From contig VFZF01000008.1 in assembly GCA_016871335.1 (NCBI GenBank), positions 1 to 64,000 on the forward strand: a stretch of DNA of 64,000 bases. Direction: 5' to 3'. This DNA is from Acidimicrobiia bacterium (GTDB lineage: Bacteria; Acidobacteriota; Vicinamibacteria; Vicinamibacterales; SCN-69-37). The position numbers were made by a program, and so were the translations under genes. Positions 1-8,952 of this stretch are shown in pieces (positions within the stretch are counted from its first letter, which is position 1; every line of letters starts with the position of its first letter). The notes beneath the pieces were generated by a model. It did not search any database. It worked only from the letters and a program-made list of their open reading frames with translations, and was not told where the DNA came from.

Positions 1-20
1 CCCCCCAAAAACCCCTCCGT

Positions 21-61
21 GCCTCCCTGTAGAAAAAATGTCCGCCGCGCCTCCCTGTAGA
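21..61. repeat. 13-bp direct repeat, two copies
   Basis: GCCTCCCTGTAGA occurs at 21-33 and again at 49-61, 28 bp apart, just before the first gene. The second copy supplies most of the candidate -10 box of that gene. Bases 1-20 are a C-rich run with no gene visible. Confidence 0.6.
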
Positions 62-63
62 TT
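58..63 (+). promoter_or_regulatory. candidate -10 box, leaderless arrangement
   Basis: TAGATT (preceded by TG, so extended -10-like) ends six bases before the GTG start at 70, and no Shine-Dalgarno sequence is present. The same spacing recurs at several other genes in the window. No clear -35 box is seen. Confidence 0.35.
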
Positions 64-69
64 GGACCT

Positions 70-1377
70 GTGATGATTGAGATCGATATCGAGCGCCCGG
101 TGCCTGGCGGCGACATGATGGCCCGTCACGAGGGGCGCGTGGTGTTTGTGGCGGGGGCGCTGCCCGGGGAACGTGTGCGGGCGGTGGTCACCAAACGCCG
201 CGGCAACGTGGCGTGGGCGCAGGTGCGTGAGGTGATCACGCCCAGTCCTGATCGGCGGGACGTCACGTCCGACCCGCTGTGCGGCGGACGCACCTATGCG
301 CACATCCGGTATGAGCGGCAACTGGCGATCAAAGCCGAGGTCATCGCGGATGCGTTCCGGCGGATCGCAAAACATCCGCTCGAACAGCCCGTACCGGTGG
401 TGGCCTCGCCGGAGACCGGATACCGGCTGCGTGCGCGCCTCCATGTGGACGGTGCCGCCTTCGGGTTTTACCGCGAGGGCTCGCACACCGTGTGTGCGGC
501 AGGACCGACCGGACAACTGACGGAGGCGGCGCTCGCTGCCGTCGGGCGTCTCCACGCGGCGCTCGGCAAAGGGGCCGTGGTCTGCACGTCGATGTTGGTG
601 TCGGAGGACACGGCCGGTCAGGCGCGTGTCGTCACCTGTGCGACGCGCGACGGGGCCACGCTTGATCCGTTTCTCGGGATGACGCTGCCCGAGGGACTCA
701 CCGGCGTGGTGGTGCAGGCGCGGAAGGGCGAATTCATCGCCGCCGGCAGCGATCAGGTGGTCGATCACAGCAGGTCGCTGCCCGGCGTCGCGCTGGCGGG
801 GCGTCCGTCAGTGACATGGGCGCGCAGAGGCGCGTCGTTTTTTCAGGGCAATCGGTTCCTGGCTGGCGCGTTGCTCGATCGTGTGCTGGCGGCGGCGCAC
901 GGCCGCTTTGTCGATCTCTACGCGGGCGTCGGGTTGTTTGCGGTCTCGATGGCGGCCCGGGGGCAGCATGGGCTTGCTGTGGAGGGTGATCCGACGAGCG
1001 CCGGTGATCTGGCCTCAAACGGCGAATTGTATCGCGAACACCTCACGACGAGGGCGGAGAGTGTCGAGGCGGCAACCGCACGGACACCCGATACACGACC
1101 GGACGTGGTGGTGGTGGATCCGCCCCGCACGGGGCTGTCAGCCGACGTCGTAACCGGCCTGCTGCGGTGGCGCACTCCCCGCATCGTGTATGTCTCGTGT
1201 GATGTGCCGACGCTGGCGCGCGACGCCCAGCGCCTACTCGCAGACAGCTATCGGCTGTCGTCGCTCGAAGCGCTCGACATGTTCCCGAACACGCCTCACG
1301 TCGAATGCGTGGCGGTATTCGATCGGGCCGCATCGACAAACGCGGTGAACAGTGACGCGGACTCGCCCGTGCGGTAG
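70..1377 (+). CDS. 23S rRNA/tRNA uracil-C5 methyltransferase (RlmD/TrmA family)
   Basis: SAM-dependent methylation of a uracil C5 in RNA is the expected reaction. An N-terminal TRAM-like region (about 3-60) precedes the methyltransferase domain. Seen: SAM-binding DLYAGVGLF (282-290), DPPRTGL (350-356), the catalytic cysteine in VSCD (Cys377) and the terminal base Glu412. The iron-sulphur motif of RlmD is mostly gone: only Cys71 of the usual CX5CGGCXXQH pattern remains (CGGRTYAHI). The protein may therefore work without a cluster, as TrmA does, and rRNA versus tRNA target is open. Start is GTG immediately followed by ATG. The last 82 bp overlap the convergent amidotransferase gene. Confidence 0.85.
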   Translation: MMIEIDIERPVPGGDMMARHEGRVVFVAGALPGERVRAVVTKRRGNVAWAQVREVITPSPDRRDVTSDPLCGGRTYAHIRYERQLAIKAEVIADAFRRIAKHPLEQPVPVVASPETGYRLRARLHVDGAAFGFYREGSHTVCAAGPTGQLTEAALAAVGRLHAALGKGAVVCTSMLVSEDTAGQARVVTCATRDGATLDPFLGMTLPEGLTGVVVQARKGEFIAAGSDQVVDHSRSLPGVALAGRPSVTWARRGASFFQGNRFLAGALLDRVLAAAHGRFVDLYAGVGLFAVSMAARGQHGLAVEGDPTSAGDLASNGELYREHLTTRAESVEAATARTPDTRPDVVVVDPPRTGLSADVVTGLLRWRTPRIVYVSCDVPTLARDAQRLLADSYRLSSLEALDMFPNTPHVECVAVFDRAASTNAVNSDADSPVR

Positions 1378-2009
1378 AAGTTTTCAGGGTGCCACTGCAC
1401 GCCGATGCAGAACGTGTCTGGCGATGACACGGGCTCGATGGCTTCAATGGTGCCGTCCGGCGCGGTGGCGGAGACACGGAATCCTGCGGCGATCTGATCG
1501 ATGGCCTGATGGTGCCGGCTGTTGACGTCGAGCCGGCCGTCGGCCGTGAGTTGTGCCTGCATCACGGCGGCGAGTCGTGTGCCGGGCTCGAGGCTCACGT
1601 CGTGGGCGACGGCATTCCGCGGTTCCAGGATCGAGTGGTTGATCGTGCTGGGTCGCTGCGACGGCAGGTCCTGAATGAGCGTCCCTCCGCCTGCGACGTT
1701 CAGGACCTGCACACCGCGGCAGATCGCAAGCAACGGGATACCGTTCGCCAGCGCCGCCTTCGCCAGCGGCAGTTCGTAGGCATCGCGGGTCTCGTCCACG
1801 TCGACCGTAGGATGGGTCGTCGTGGCGCCATAGTGGTCAGGTCGCACGTCGGGGCCGCCGGTCAGGAGCACGCCATTGAGTTCGTGGAGGACCTGCGGCA
1901 CCGCATCGGCATCCGGTCGCAGGACCCGCACCACCGCCCCGGCCTGTTCCAGCGCCGCGACATAATCCTCGCGCGGAAACGCGACGCCAATCACCGGACC
2001 TGGGACCAT
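1296..2009 (-). CDS. class I glutamine amidotransferase-like hydrolase (peptidase C26, PuuD-like)
   Basis: Gamma-glutamyl hydrolase family related to PuuD, which splits gamma-glutamyl-GABA and similar amides. Seen: oxyanion/nucleophile region LLAICRGVQVLN with catalytic Cys near residue 97, and GVQWHPE carrying the His/Glu of the triad near residues 207-209. Length about 237 residues is normal for the family. It is last in the mobA-argS operon; its ATG touches the argS stop (TGATG), implying translational coupling, although a GTG one codon earlier is also possible. The true substrate cannot be told from the sequence. Confidence 0.82.
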   Translation of the reverse strand: MVPGPVIGVAFPREDYVAALEQAGAVVRVLRPDADAVPQVLHELNGVLLTGGPDVRPDHYGATTTHPTVDVDETRDAYELPLAKAALANGIPLLAICRGVQVLNVAGGGTLIQDLPSQRPSTINHSILEPRNAVAHDVSLEPGTRLAAVMQAQLTADGRLDVNSRHHQAIDQIAAGFRVSATAPDGTIEAIEPVSSPDTFCIGVQWHPENFYRTGESASLFTAFVDAARSNTATHST

Positions 2010-3994
2010 CACATTCTTTCGGGCACTTCACACCCCATGAGATTGAGCGTGCGGGTGAGCTGGGTCGCGCAGTAGAACACGGCCGTCGCGCGCCACAGGC
2101 GCAGGTCCGCGCGTTCCTCCTTGAGAATCGGCTGCCGATGGTAAAACGCGTTGAACGACTGGGCGAGTCCAAACGCAAACTTCGCGACGTGGGAGATCTC
2201 GAGTGAGCGCACGGCCGAGTCGACCATCTCGTCGAGACGCGCGGCTTCGAGCACCAGGCCCCACAACTCGTCGCTCTCCTCGCCCTCGTTGAGCGGGGCC
2301 GACGGCAGCGTCTCTGCTCGCGACGGCAGGGATGCGGCCGTGACCTGATCGCGCTCCTGCAGTTTGGCGAGGATGTTGCGTGCGCGCACGACCGCGTATT
2401 GGAGATATGGCCCTGTCTCGCCTTCAAAACTCAGGGCTTCCTTGATGTCGAACGCGATCACCTTGCCGCGCGAAAACTTCACCAGGAAGTAGCGCACGGC
2501 CGCGACGGCGATACGGCTCGCGGTCGCATGGATGACGTCGGCCGGAAGCTCAGGCTGACGCGACCGGACTTCCTCGGCCGCGGTGGCGATCAGCCGATCG
2601 AGCAGGTCATCCGCTTTCACGCCCAGACCCTTGCGGCCCGACACCTCGACAAACGGTTTGCCCGAGTCTTCCGTATCCGGATACCCCAGCTCGCGCGCAG
2701 TCGCATGCGACAACGCGACCATCTCGTACGCAAAGTGCGTCGAGTTGGCCGCCTGCGTGGGGAACCCCATCGCGGCCAGCGACTGCTTGAGCAACTGCTG
2801 CAGGTAGGCCTGCCGTGAGTCGATCACGTTGTAGACCGCTTCCGCCTTGCCGAACTGCGGCGAGAGGCCGCGGTCCTGGCCCGGGATGGAGGTCGTCGCC
2901 CAGAGCGGGTGGCCGTCACGGTCATCAAACACGCGGTAGTGGAAATCGCGTCCGAGCAATCCGAACTTCCAGAACTGGTTGGCGATGTCCTTGCCGACGT
3001 AGGTCACGGTACCGTTCGAACGGACAATGACTTTTTCCCGCTCCGTGTCGGCTTCGGGATCGGGCTCGACCTCGTCGATCTTCATCACCCAGCAACCGGC
3101 CAGCGGCCCCTCGGTCTGCAGATACACGGCGCCAAGCGCCTTGAGTTCTTCAAAGGCTCGTGCCCAGAACTGCAGCCGGAGAATGTCGCCCTCCCACGAG
3201 AGGAGGTCGTAATCCACATTCATCCGCGCCATCGTCTTCAAGTGGCACCGGACGATGCGATCGGCGATGAGGGCGCCGAGTTCGGCGGTGGGATTGCCGC
3301 CCTCCTCGATCGCGTGCATCGTGTCGGCGCGCACCTTCAGCCGCGTCTTGTCGGCGTCATACCACTCGGTGACGCGGGCATACAGATCCCAGCAGAGGTA
3401 GTCGAACCGCACTGTTGGGTCGTCCGCCAGCGCAGCCACCTCGGTCGCCGTCTTGCCTTCGATCACCGTGAAGCCGACGACCACGTCTGCGACCTGCACG
3501 CCGGTGTCGTCGATGTAGTTCTGCACTTCGACCGGGCGCCCCTGAAAGCGGAGCAGCCGCACGAGGGTGTCGCCCAGCGCCGAGTTGCGGAGGTGTCCGA
3601 TGTGGGCGGCTTTGTTCGGATTGATGGCCGTGTGTTCGACGATCACCTTGCCGCCCGAGGGCGCCGGCTGCAACGTGGTGTCGTCCCCGAGTCGCGCGAG
3701 CAGGAAACTCCGGCGGTCCAGGAAGAAATTCAAGTAGCCGTTCGGGGCCGCCTCCACGCGGCTGATGCCGTCGATCGGTCCGAGCGCGGTGGCCAGCTCC
3801 TGGGCGATGGCGCGAGGCGCCTTGCGCAGTGTCCGGGCCAGTTCGAAGGCGACGGGCACCGCCAAATCGCCCAGCGCGCGCCGGGGCGGCGTCTCGATCA
3901 CGATGGACGGCGCGGCGGTCGCGTCGAGGTGAAACAGCTCTTGCAGCGTCGTCTGAAGGCGCTGACGTACGTGCGCGTGGACTGGCAGAATCAT
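2009..3994 (-). CDS. argS: arginyl-tRNA synthetase
   Basis: Charges tRNA-Arg in the cytoplasm. Seen in order: N-terminal additional domain, the class I signature HIGH within AAHIGHLRNSALGD, the catalytic domain with SGRKGLGVKADDLL in place of a clear KMSKS (weak KMSKS is usual in ArgRS), and a C-terminal DALR anticodon-binding domain (YLQYAVVRARNILAKL). I chose the ATG at 3994, giving 661 residues, because upstream reading only adds non-homologous sequence antisense-like to mobA. It lies 7 bp downstream of mobA. A TACAAT hexamer (4004-4009) ends nine bases upstream of the start and could give the gene its own promoter. Confidence 0.95.
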   Translation of the reverse strand: MILPVHAHVRQRLQTTLQELFHLDATAAPSIVIETPPRRALGDLAVPVAFELARTLRKAPRAIAQELATALGPIDGISRVEAAPNGYLNFFLDRRSFLLARLGDDTTLQPAPSGGKVIVEHTAINPNKAAHIGHLRNSALGDTLVRLLRFQGRPVEVQNYIDDTGVQVADVVVGFTVIEGKTATEVAALADDPTVRFDYLCWDLYARVTEWYDADKTRLKVRADTMHAIEEGGNPTAELGALIADRIVRCHLKTMARMNVDYDLLSWEGDILRLQFWARAFEELKALGAVYLQTEGPLAGCWVMKIDEVEPDPEADTEREKVIVRSNGTVTYVGKDIANQFWKFGLLGRDFHYRVFDDRDGHPLWATTSIPGQDRGLSPQFGKAEAVYNVIDSRQAYLQQLLKQSLAAMGFPTQAANSTHFAYEMVALSHATARELGYPDTEDSGKPFVEVSGRKGLGVKADDLLDRLIATAAEEVRSRQPELPADVIHATASRIAVAAVRYFLVKFSRGKVIAFDIKEALSFEGETGPYLQYAVVRARNILAKLQERDQVTAASLPSRAETLPSAPLNEGEESDELWGLVLEAARLDEMVDSAVRSLEISHVAKFAFGLAQSFNAFYHRQPILKEERADLRLWRATAVFYCATQLTRTLNLMGCEVPERM

Positions 3995-4001
3995 CAGCCC
4001 G

Positions 4002-4619
4002 TTATTGTATCCGGCGGACATCCTCCGGCGTGTTGACGTTGGTCGTGAGCACATCGGGATCGCCGAAGGCCGCGAGGGCGTCCGGTCCCACGTCCCGGAG
4101 GCGCAGCACCCTGCCGAGCGCCATGGCCCGTCGCTCACCGCTGTCGAGAGCGGCGGCGATGCGGTCGAGACACGTCGTGCGATAACACGCGATCAGCGGT
4201 TCCGGGCCCCGGCTGGTCCGCACCCATGCACCGTCCCCCTCGGTGGCCGCCGCAGCCAGTGTGTCGAGGACGCCGGACACCAGGAACGGCAGATCACACG
4301 CGAGCACCACCACGCGATCCACGGCCGGGCCGTACGCACGGGCGTGGCTCACGGCGGCGTGAATCCCGACCAGTGTGCCGCTCTCCTCCCGTGCATCCGT
4401 CACGATCGGCACCGCCAGGTCGTCGAACCGGTGGGGCCTGGTCTCGCGGTCGGCGCGGGTCGTGACGATGAAGACATGGCCGGCGAGACGTTGCAGCAGC
4501 GCACACTGCCGTACGATGATGGGGCCATCATGCGTGAGGAGACGGCTCTTGTCCTGCCCGCCGAGCCGGCGGGCCTGACCTCCGGCCAGGATGGCGCCGG
4601 CGATCGTCTGGTCTGACAT
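4002..4619 (-). CDS. mobA: molybdenum cofactor guanylyltransferase MobA-like
   Basis: Would attach GMP to molybdopterin to form the guanine dinucleotide cofactor. Seen: the nucleotidyltransferase signature AGAILAGGQARRLGGQDKS at the N-terminus, the metal-binding VVLACDLPFL, and C-terminal VNTPEDV typical of MobA. I used the ATG at 4619 (205 residues), since the conserved LAGG motif then falls about 10 residues in; the longer reading frame adds unrelated sequence. It is first in the operon with argS and faces the V4R-like gene divergently across about 12 bp. A related NTP transferase role cannot be fully excluded. Confidence 0.82.
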   Translation of the reverse strand: MSDQTIAGAILAGGQARRLGGQDKSRLLTHDGPIIVRQCALLQRLAGHVFIVTTRADRETRPHRFDDLAVPIVTDAREESGTLVGIHAAVSHARAYGPAVDRVVVLACDLPFLVSGVLDTLAAAATEGDGAWVRTSRGPEPLIACYRTTCLDRIAAALDSGERRAMALGRVLRLRDVGPDALAAFGDPDVLTTNVNTPEDVRRIQ

Positions 4620-4631
4620 GCGCGGAGCATC

Positions 4632-5234
4632 ATGACACGGGATATACGAGTGGGGCGGGGGCTGGTGGCCGCCCTCGAACAAGCCATCGCAGAGGAGCTG
4701 CCCGCGCGCGCGGAGTTTTACGACCACTGGCTCAAGCCGGATGGCCGACACGATGGCACCATGGGCCTGGCGCCGATGATGGCGGTGGTCGGGTTTCTCC
4801 GCACGGAAGGCGCCGGCTACCAGCGTGTGGTGGAATCGGCGGGCCGTCTGGTCGCGCAGTGGACCTGGAACGACGCCAGCCGCTGGACGAAATACTGGGT
4901 ACCCCGTCTGCCGAGGTGGTGGCGTGCGCGCGTCGTCACCCGCCGGCTGGCGTCGGTGGTGGCCGAGACGTGTCCGGCCACGCGTGTCCGCACATCGGTG
5001 GCACGCGGCGTGTTGACGATGTCGGTGCGCGAGTCGGTGTTTTGCGGGGCCCGGGAGAAGCCGGCCTCGCCGTTGTGCGGCTTTTATGGGGCCCTCGTGG
5101 TCGCGATGTGTGCGTCGGTGGATCTTGTGGTGTCGGGGCAGATGGCCTCGTGCCGCGCCCAGGCGGGCAACGCGTCAGGGGCGGAAGGGGGACGGTCATG
5201 CGAAGGTACGTTTGCGCTCTCGTCGGCGCCCTGA
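4632..5234 (+). CDS. putative V4R-like ligand-binding protein
   Basis: Not a named family member, but the C-terminal half looks like a V4R (4-vinyl reductase/hydrocarbon-binding) domain: SVFCGAREKPASPLCGFYGALV near 130-152, followed by a cysteine-bearing MASCRAQAGN. Such domains bind small hydrophobic ligands and often act in sensing or lipid handling. About 200 residues, no signal peptide. It is divergent from mobA and its 3' end overlaps the next gene's start by 37 bp, so it heads the TPR-SPOR-lnt-prfB run. No Shine-Dalgarno sequence is visible before the ATG. Function is inferred only. Confidence 0.6.
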   Translation: MTRDIRVGRGLVAALEQAIAEELPARAEFYDHWLKPDGRHDGTMGLAPMMAVVGFLRTEGAGYQRVVESAGRLVAQWTWNDASRWTKYWVPRLPRWWRARVVTRRLASVVAETCPATRVRTSVARGVLTMSVRESVFCGAREKPASPLCGFYGALVVAMCASVDLVVSGQMASCRAQAGNASGAEGGRSCEGTFALSSAP

Positions 5235-6838
5235 TCGTCTGGGCGGCGCCCGCGGCGGCGCAGGTCCCTGCGCTCGAACGCCCGTTGGTGCTTCCGTTTT
5301 CCGTGGTGGTCGACGGCGACGTGCCCGGCGGCGCGGGCGCGGGGTTCTGGCTGGGTGAGGCCGCCGCGCTGCTGCTGGCCGAGGAACTGGATGTGCGCGG
5401 CATTGCCGTGCTGACGCGCGCGGAGCGGGTCGCGGCGTTTGCGTCCCTGCAACTGCCGCTCAGTACGACACTGACGCGCGCCACGATGATCCGGGTCGGG
5501 GAGCTGGTCGGCGCCAGCGAGTTGATCCTCGGCGAGGTCCGTCTTGGCACACGGATGTCGATCACCGCGCGGGTGGTGGGGCTTGAATCGGCGCGCGAAC
5601 AGATGCAGGCCACGGGGGAGGGCCCGGGCACCGGCATCTACGAGGTGGTCGAACAGGTGGTGTCCCGGCTGGTGCCGGCCACCCCCGGTGCACCGCGGCA
5701 TGTCGATACACGGCTGCCGCTTGGCGCCTTTGAACAGTATGTGAAGGGGTTGGTCGCCACCACGCCGGCGGTGCAGGAGCGTTTCCTGGAGGCTGCGCGT
5801 CAGCAGGCCCCAGCGGACGATCGCATCCTGCTCGCCTTGTGGGAGTTTCACTCGACACATGGCGCCCATGACAAGGCGCTGGCCGCGGTGCGTGCCGTGC
5901 GGCGGGATGCCCGGCGTGACCGCGAGGCCCGGTATGCGGCGGCCCTCTCGCTGATCGAACTGCGCGGTTTTGATGAAGCGTACGCGCTGGTGCAGACGCT
6001 GCACGGCGAGGAGCCGTCGCCGGTGTTGCTCAACGCCCTCGGCGTGATTCAGGTGCGGCGGGGCAGCACGCCGCAGACCGGTCTACCGACGTATTTTTTC
6101 ACCCGTGCCGTTGATGAGGCGCCCGACAACACCGGGTATCTCTTCAACCTCGGGTATGCGTATGCGCGGAGCCGCAACGCGGATGCGGCCCTGTTCTGGC
6201 TGCGTGAGGTGGTGCGTTGTGATCCGGCGGATGGGGATGCCCATCTCGTGATGAGCCAGATGCTGCTGGCCGCAGGCCGGAAGGTGGAAGCGGAGCGCGA
6301 GCTCGCCCTCGCACGACAGCTCGGCACCAGCGTCGAACTGGAGGCGCTGACTGATCGCGTGCCGGCAGGACTTGAGCGGCTGACCACCCGGCTCGAGTCG
6401 AGACCCACCGATCGCGTGGTCGCAGCCGTGGCGACTCCGGCCCAGCGTGAACAGCAGGAATTGGCGGCCTTTCATCTGGCGCGTGGCCGCCGGCTCTTTG
6501 AGCAGGAGGACGATCGCGGGGCCATCAACGAATTGCGACGGGCGATCTATCTGCGGCCGTACGATGACGAACCGCATCTGCTGTTGGGGCAGATCTACCG
6601 TCGTGCAGGCCGCCTGACCGAGGCGATCGATGCGTTCCGGATTGCCGTGTGGTCGAGGGCGACCGTCGCCGGATTGATGCGCCTCGCCGAGGCGCTGCAC
6701 GAGAGCGGCGAGACGGCGGCGGCGATCGTGGAGGCGCGTCGCGCGGCGGCGCTCGATCCGCAGTCACGGGAGGCGCGTGACCTCCTGGCCCGCATCGGGG
6801 GCACCGGCAGTGTAAGATCAGACCCGCATCATGACTGA
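5198..6838 (+). CDS. secreted TPR-repeat protein with FlgO/TolB-N-like domain
   Basis: Signal peptide MRRYVCALVGALIVW ending near AAAQ (about residue 23). Next comes an alpha/beta domain (about 25-160) like those of FlgO or the TolB-N-type adenylate-cyclase accessory domain. Then come repeated helical pairs (about 190-540) of the tetratricopeptide kind, ending with one clear set (ARGRRLFEQEDDRGAINELRRA and following). The ATG at 5198 was preferred because it sits behind GGAAGGGGGA at good spacing and creates the signal peptide; the frame is open further upstream. Likely an exported scaffold protein. It overlaps the SPOR gene by 8 bp. Confidence 0.75.
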   Translation: MRRYVCALVGALIVWAAPAAAQVPALERPLVLPFSVVVDGDVPGGAGAGFWLGEAAALLLAEELDVRGIAVLTRAERVAAFASLQLPLSTTLTRATMIRVGELVGASELILGEVRLGTRMSITARVVGLESAREQMQATGEGPGTGIYEVVEQVVSRLVPATPGAPRHVDTRLPLGAFEQYVKGLVATTPAVQERFLEAARQQAPADDRILLALWEFHSTHGAHDKALAAVRAVRRDARRDREARYAAALSLIELRGFDEAYALVQTLHGEEPSPVLLNALGVIQVRRGSTPQTGLPTYFFTRAVDEAPDNTGYLFNLGYAYARSRNADAALFWLREVVRCDPADGDAHLVMSQMLLAAGRKVEAERELALARQLGTSVELEALTDRVPAGLERLTTRLESRPTDRVVAAVATPAQREQQELAAFHLARGRRLFEQEDDRGAINELRRAIYLRPYDDEPHLLLGQIYRRAGRLTEAIDAFRIAVWSRATVAGLMRLAEALHESGETAAAIVEARRAAALDPQSREARDLLARIGGTGSVRSDPHHD

Positions 6839-7412
6839 CCGCGAGTTTCGCGAAATCCAGCTGAGCGGGAAACAACTGGTCTTCCTGTTCATCTCGGCCG
6901 TGGTGGCCGCTGTGGTGATCTTTCTGCTCGGCGTGGCCGTCGGGCGTGACATCCGGAGCGCGGCGGACACCCAGTCCGCGAGTGCCACCGGCACCGAGAC
7001 TGTGGTGCCGATCGATCCGCAGGCCCAGCCCGTGCAGGATCTGGCGTACCACGATTTGCTGACCGGCTCAGGCGCGCCGGCCCCCACGCCGCCGCCCGAC
7101 ACTGGACCTCCTCCGACGCCGCCCGCCGAGACCACGCCGCCTCCGGCTGCGCAGCCGGAGCCCGCGCCAACGGCGGTGACGGGCGACTGGTTCCTGCAGG
7201 TGGGTGCCTACGGAGGGCGCCAGGCCGCCGACGGCGTGGTGGGCAATCTGAAGAAACTCAATGTGCCGGCCTTTGTACTGGCGCCGGGCGCCGGTGCCTC
7301 AGACCGGTTGTTCCGCGTGCGGGTCGGTCCGTATGTCACACGAGCTGAGGCCGACGGCGTGCGGGCCCGGCTGGCGCGTGAAGGCTACACCCCGCGGATT
7401 CAGCAGCGATAA
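6831..7412 (+). CDS. SPOR-domain membrane protein
   Basis: 193 residues: a short cytoplasmic N-terminus, one transmembrane helix (about 15-36, LVFLFISAVVAAVVIFLLGVA), a long Pro/Ala/Thr-rich periplasmic linker (about 75-120), and a C-terminal SPOR domain (about 122-193, WFLQVGAYGGRQAAD...YVTRAEADGVRARL). SPOR domains bind denuded septal peptidoglycan, so a division-site or cell-wall role is expected. Its start overlaps the stop of the TPR gene by 8 bp, and lnt follows after 6 bp, so the three are probably co-transcribed. Confidence 0.85.
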   Translation: MTDREFREIQLSGKQLVFLFISAVVAAVVIFLLGVAVGRDIRSAADTQSASATGTETVVPIDPQAQPVQDLAYHDLLTGSGAPAPTPPPDTGPPPTPPAETTPPPAAQPEPAPTAVTGDWFLQVGAYGGRQAADGVVGNLKKLNVPAFVLAPGAGASDRLFRVRVGPYVTRAEADGVRARLAREGYTPRIQQR

Positions 7413-7418
7413 CGCCCG

Positions 7419-8945
7419 ATGGCTCGTGCGCTTGCGCTGCTCTCGGGCGTTCTGCTCGCGGCCAGTTTTCCCAAATACGGCCATCCCGCCTTCGCGTGGA
7501 CGGCGCTGGCGCCGCTGCTGATCGCCGTGGCGCTCGAGGTCCGGCGAACGACCGCCCAGACGCCGCGGTGTGGGCATCTCGTTCTGCTGGGCTGGCTCGC
7601 CGGCGTCGTGCATTTCGCCCTGACGGTGTCATGGGTCGTCGAGGTCATGCAACGGCATGGCGGGTTGCCCACGGTGGTGGCGTGGCTGGTGATGTTCCTG
7701 CTGGCCGCCTATCTCGCGTTGTACCCGGCGCTGTTTGTGGTTCTGACGGCACGCGCGGTGCGCAGGTTTGGTATCGCCGGGGTGTGGTTGGCGCCGCTGG
7801 TCTGGGTGGCGACCGAGTGGCTGCGAGGCTGGGTGGGCGGCGGATTCCCCTGGGCCCTGCTGGGCACCTCCCAGGCCGACGTCACGCCGGTCATCCAGCT
7901 GGCGAGTGTGTTCGGCGTGTTCGGCGTCTCGTTCCTGGTCGCCCTCGTGTCCGCTGCGGCGGCGGCGTTTGCGCTCACACGGCAACGCCGGCAGATGGTG
8001 GGCGTGGTGGTCGCGCTTGGACTTGTCGCCGTGGCCGCCGCGTTCGGCACATGGCGTGTCGCGGGGGGCACTCTGGTGACGCAGGGGCGCGTGCTGAAGG
8101 TCGGCCTCGTGCAGGGGAACGTCGAGCAGAATCAAAAATGGGATCCCCGGTTCCGCGACGTCATTCTCGACCGGTACCTTGCGCTGAGTCGAGCGGTGAT
8201 CGCTCAGGGCGCCCGCCTCGTCGTGTGGCCGGAGGCCTCGACGCCGTTCTTTTTTGAGGCCGAACCGGCTGCGGCGGAAGCCATTCGCGCCGTCGCCCGC
8301 GAGACGCGGACGTCGTTCATCATCGGCACCGACGAATTCGAGCGCCGGCTCGACGGGGACCGCATCTACAACTCTGCCGTGGCCGTCGGCGAGGATGGCC
8401 GCTCGCTCGGGGGGTATCGCAAGATGCAGCTCGTGCCGTTCGGCGAATACGTGCCGCTGAAGTCGCTGCTGTTTTTTGTGGGACCACTCGTCGAGAAGGT
8501 GTCGGACTTTGCGCCGGGGACCGACCCGACGGTGCTCGACGCCGCCGGCATCAGGACAGGCGTCGCGATCTGCTACGAAGTGGTGTACCCGTGGATTCCA
8601 CGGGCGTTTGCGTCGGGCGGCGCTGAGCTGCTCACCACCATCACCAACGACGCGTGGTTCGGCCGGTCGTCGGCGCCCTATCAACACTTTGCGCAGGCGA
8701 AGGTGCGCGCCGTTGAACAGGGACGGTTTCTCGTCCGCGCGGCCAACACGGGCATCTCGGGTATCGTCGACCCGTACGGCCGCACGCGCCTGACGACCGC
8801 GCTGTTTGAAGAGGCGGCGGTCACCGGTGACGTTCGGTTGATTCAGTCTCGAACGATCTACAGCCACATCGGCGATCTCATCGCGTGGCTCGGGCTGCTG
8901 GTGGCCGCCTGGCTGGCCATACCGCGCCCTGTTGGGACACGATAA
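7419..8945 (+). CDS. lnt: apolipoprotein N-acyltransferase
   Basis: Adds the third acyl chain to lipoproteins at the outer face of the inner membrane. Seen: about six hydrophobic N-terminal helices (residues 5-215) and a C-terminal nitrilase domain. The Glu-Lys-Cys triad is complete: Glu272 in VVWPEAS, Lys335 in YRKMQLVPFGEY, Cys385 in GVAICYE. One more helix closes the protein. At 508 residues it has the family's usual length. prfB begins 7 bp after its stop. Confidence 0.93.
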   Translation: MARALALLSGVLLAASFPKYGHPAFAWTALAPLLIAVALEVRRTTAQTPRCGHLVLLGWLAGVVHFALTVSWVVEVMQRHGGLPTVVAWLVMFLLAAYLALYPALFVVLTARAVRRFGIAGVWLAPLVWVATEWLRGWVGGGFPWALLGTSQADVTPVIQLASVFGVFGVSFLVALVSAAAAAFALTRQRRQMVGVVVALGLVAVAAAFGTWRVAGGTLVTQGRVLKVGLVQGNVEQNQKWDPRFRDVILDRYLALSRAVIAQGARLVVWPEASTPFFFEAEPAAAEAIRAVARETRTSFIIGTDEFERRLDGDRIYNSAVAVGEDGRSLGGYRKMQLVPFGEYVPLKSLLFFVGPLVEKVSDFAPGTDPTVLDAAGIRTGVAICYEVVYPWIPRAFASGGAELLTTITNDAWFGRSSAPYQHFAQAKVRAVEQGRFLVRAANTGISGIVDPYGRTRLTTALFEEAAVTGDVRLIQSRTIYSHIGDLIAWLGLLVAAWLAIPRPVGTR

Positions 8946-8952
8946 GGATGTC

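Noticed and set aside
2909-4036. 375-codon open frame on the plus strand
   Set aside because: It lies wholly opposite argS, which has strong synthetase motifs; the product is Arg/His/Gly-rich with no recognisable domain, as expected for antisense frames in GC-rich DNA.
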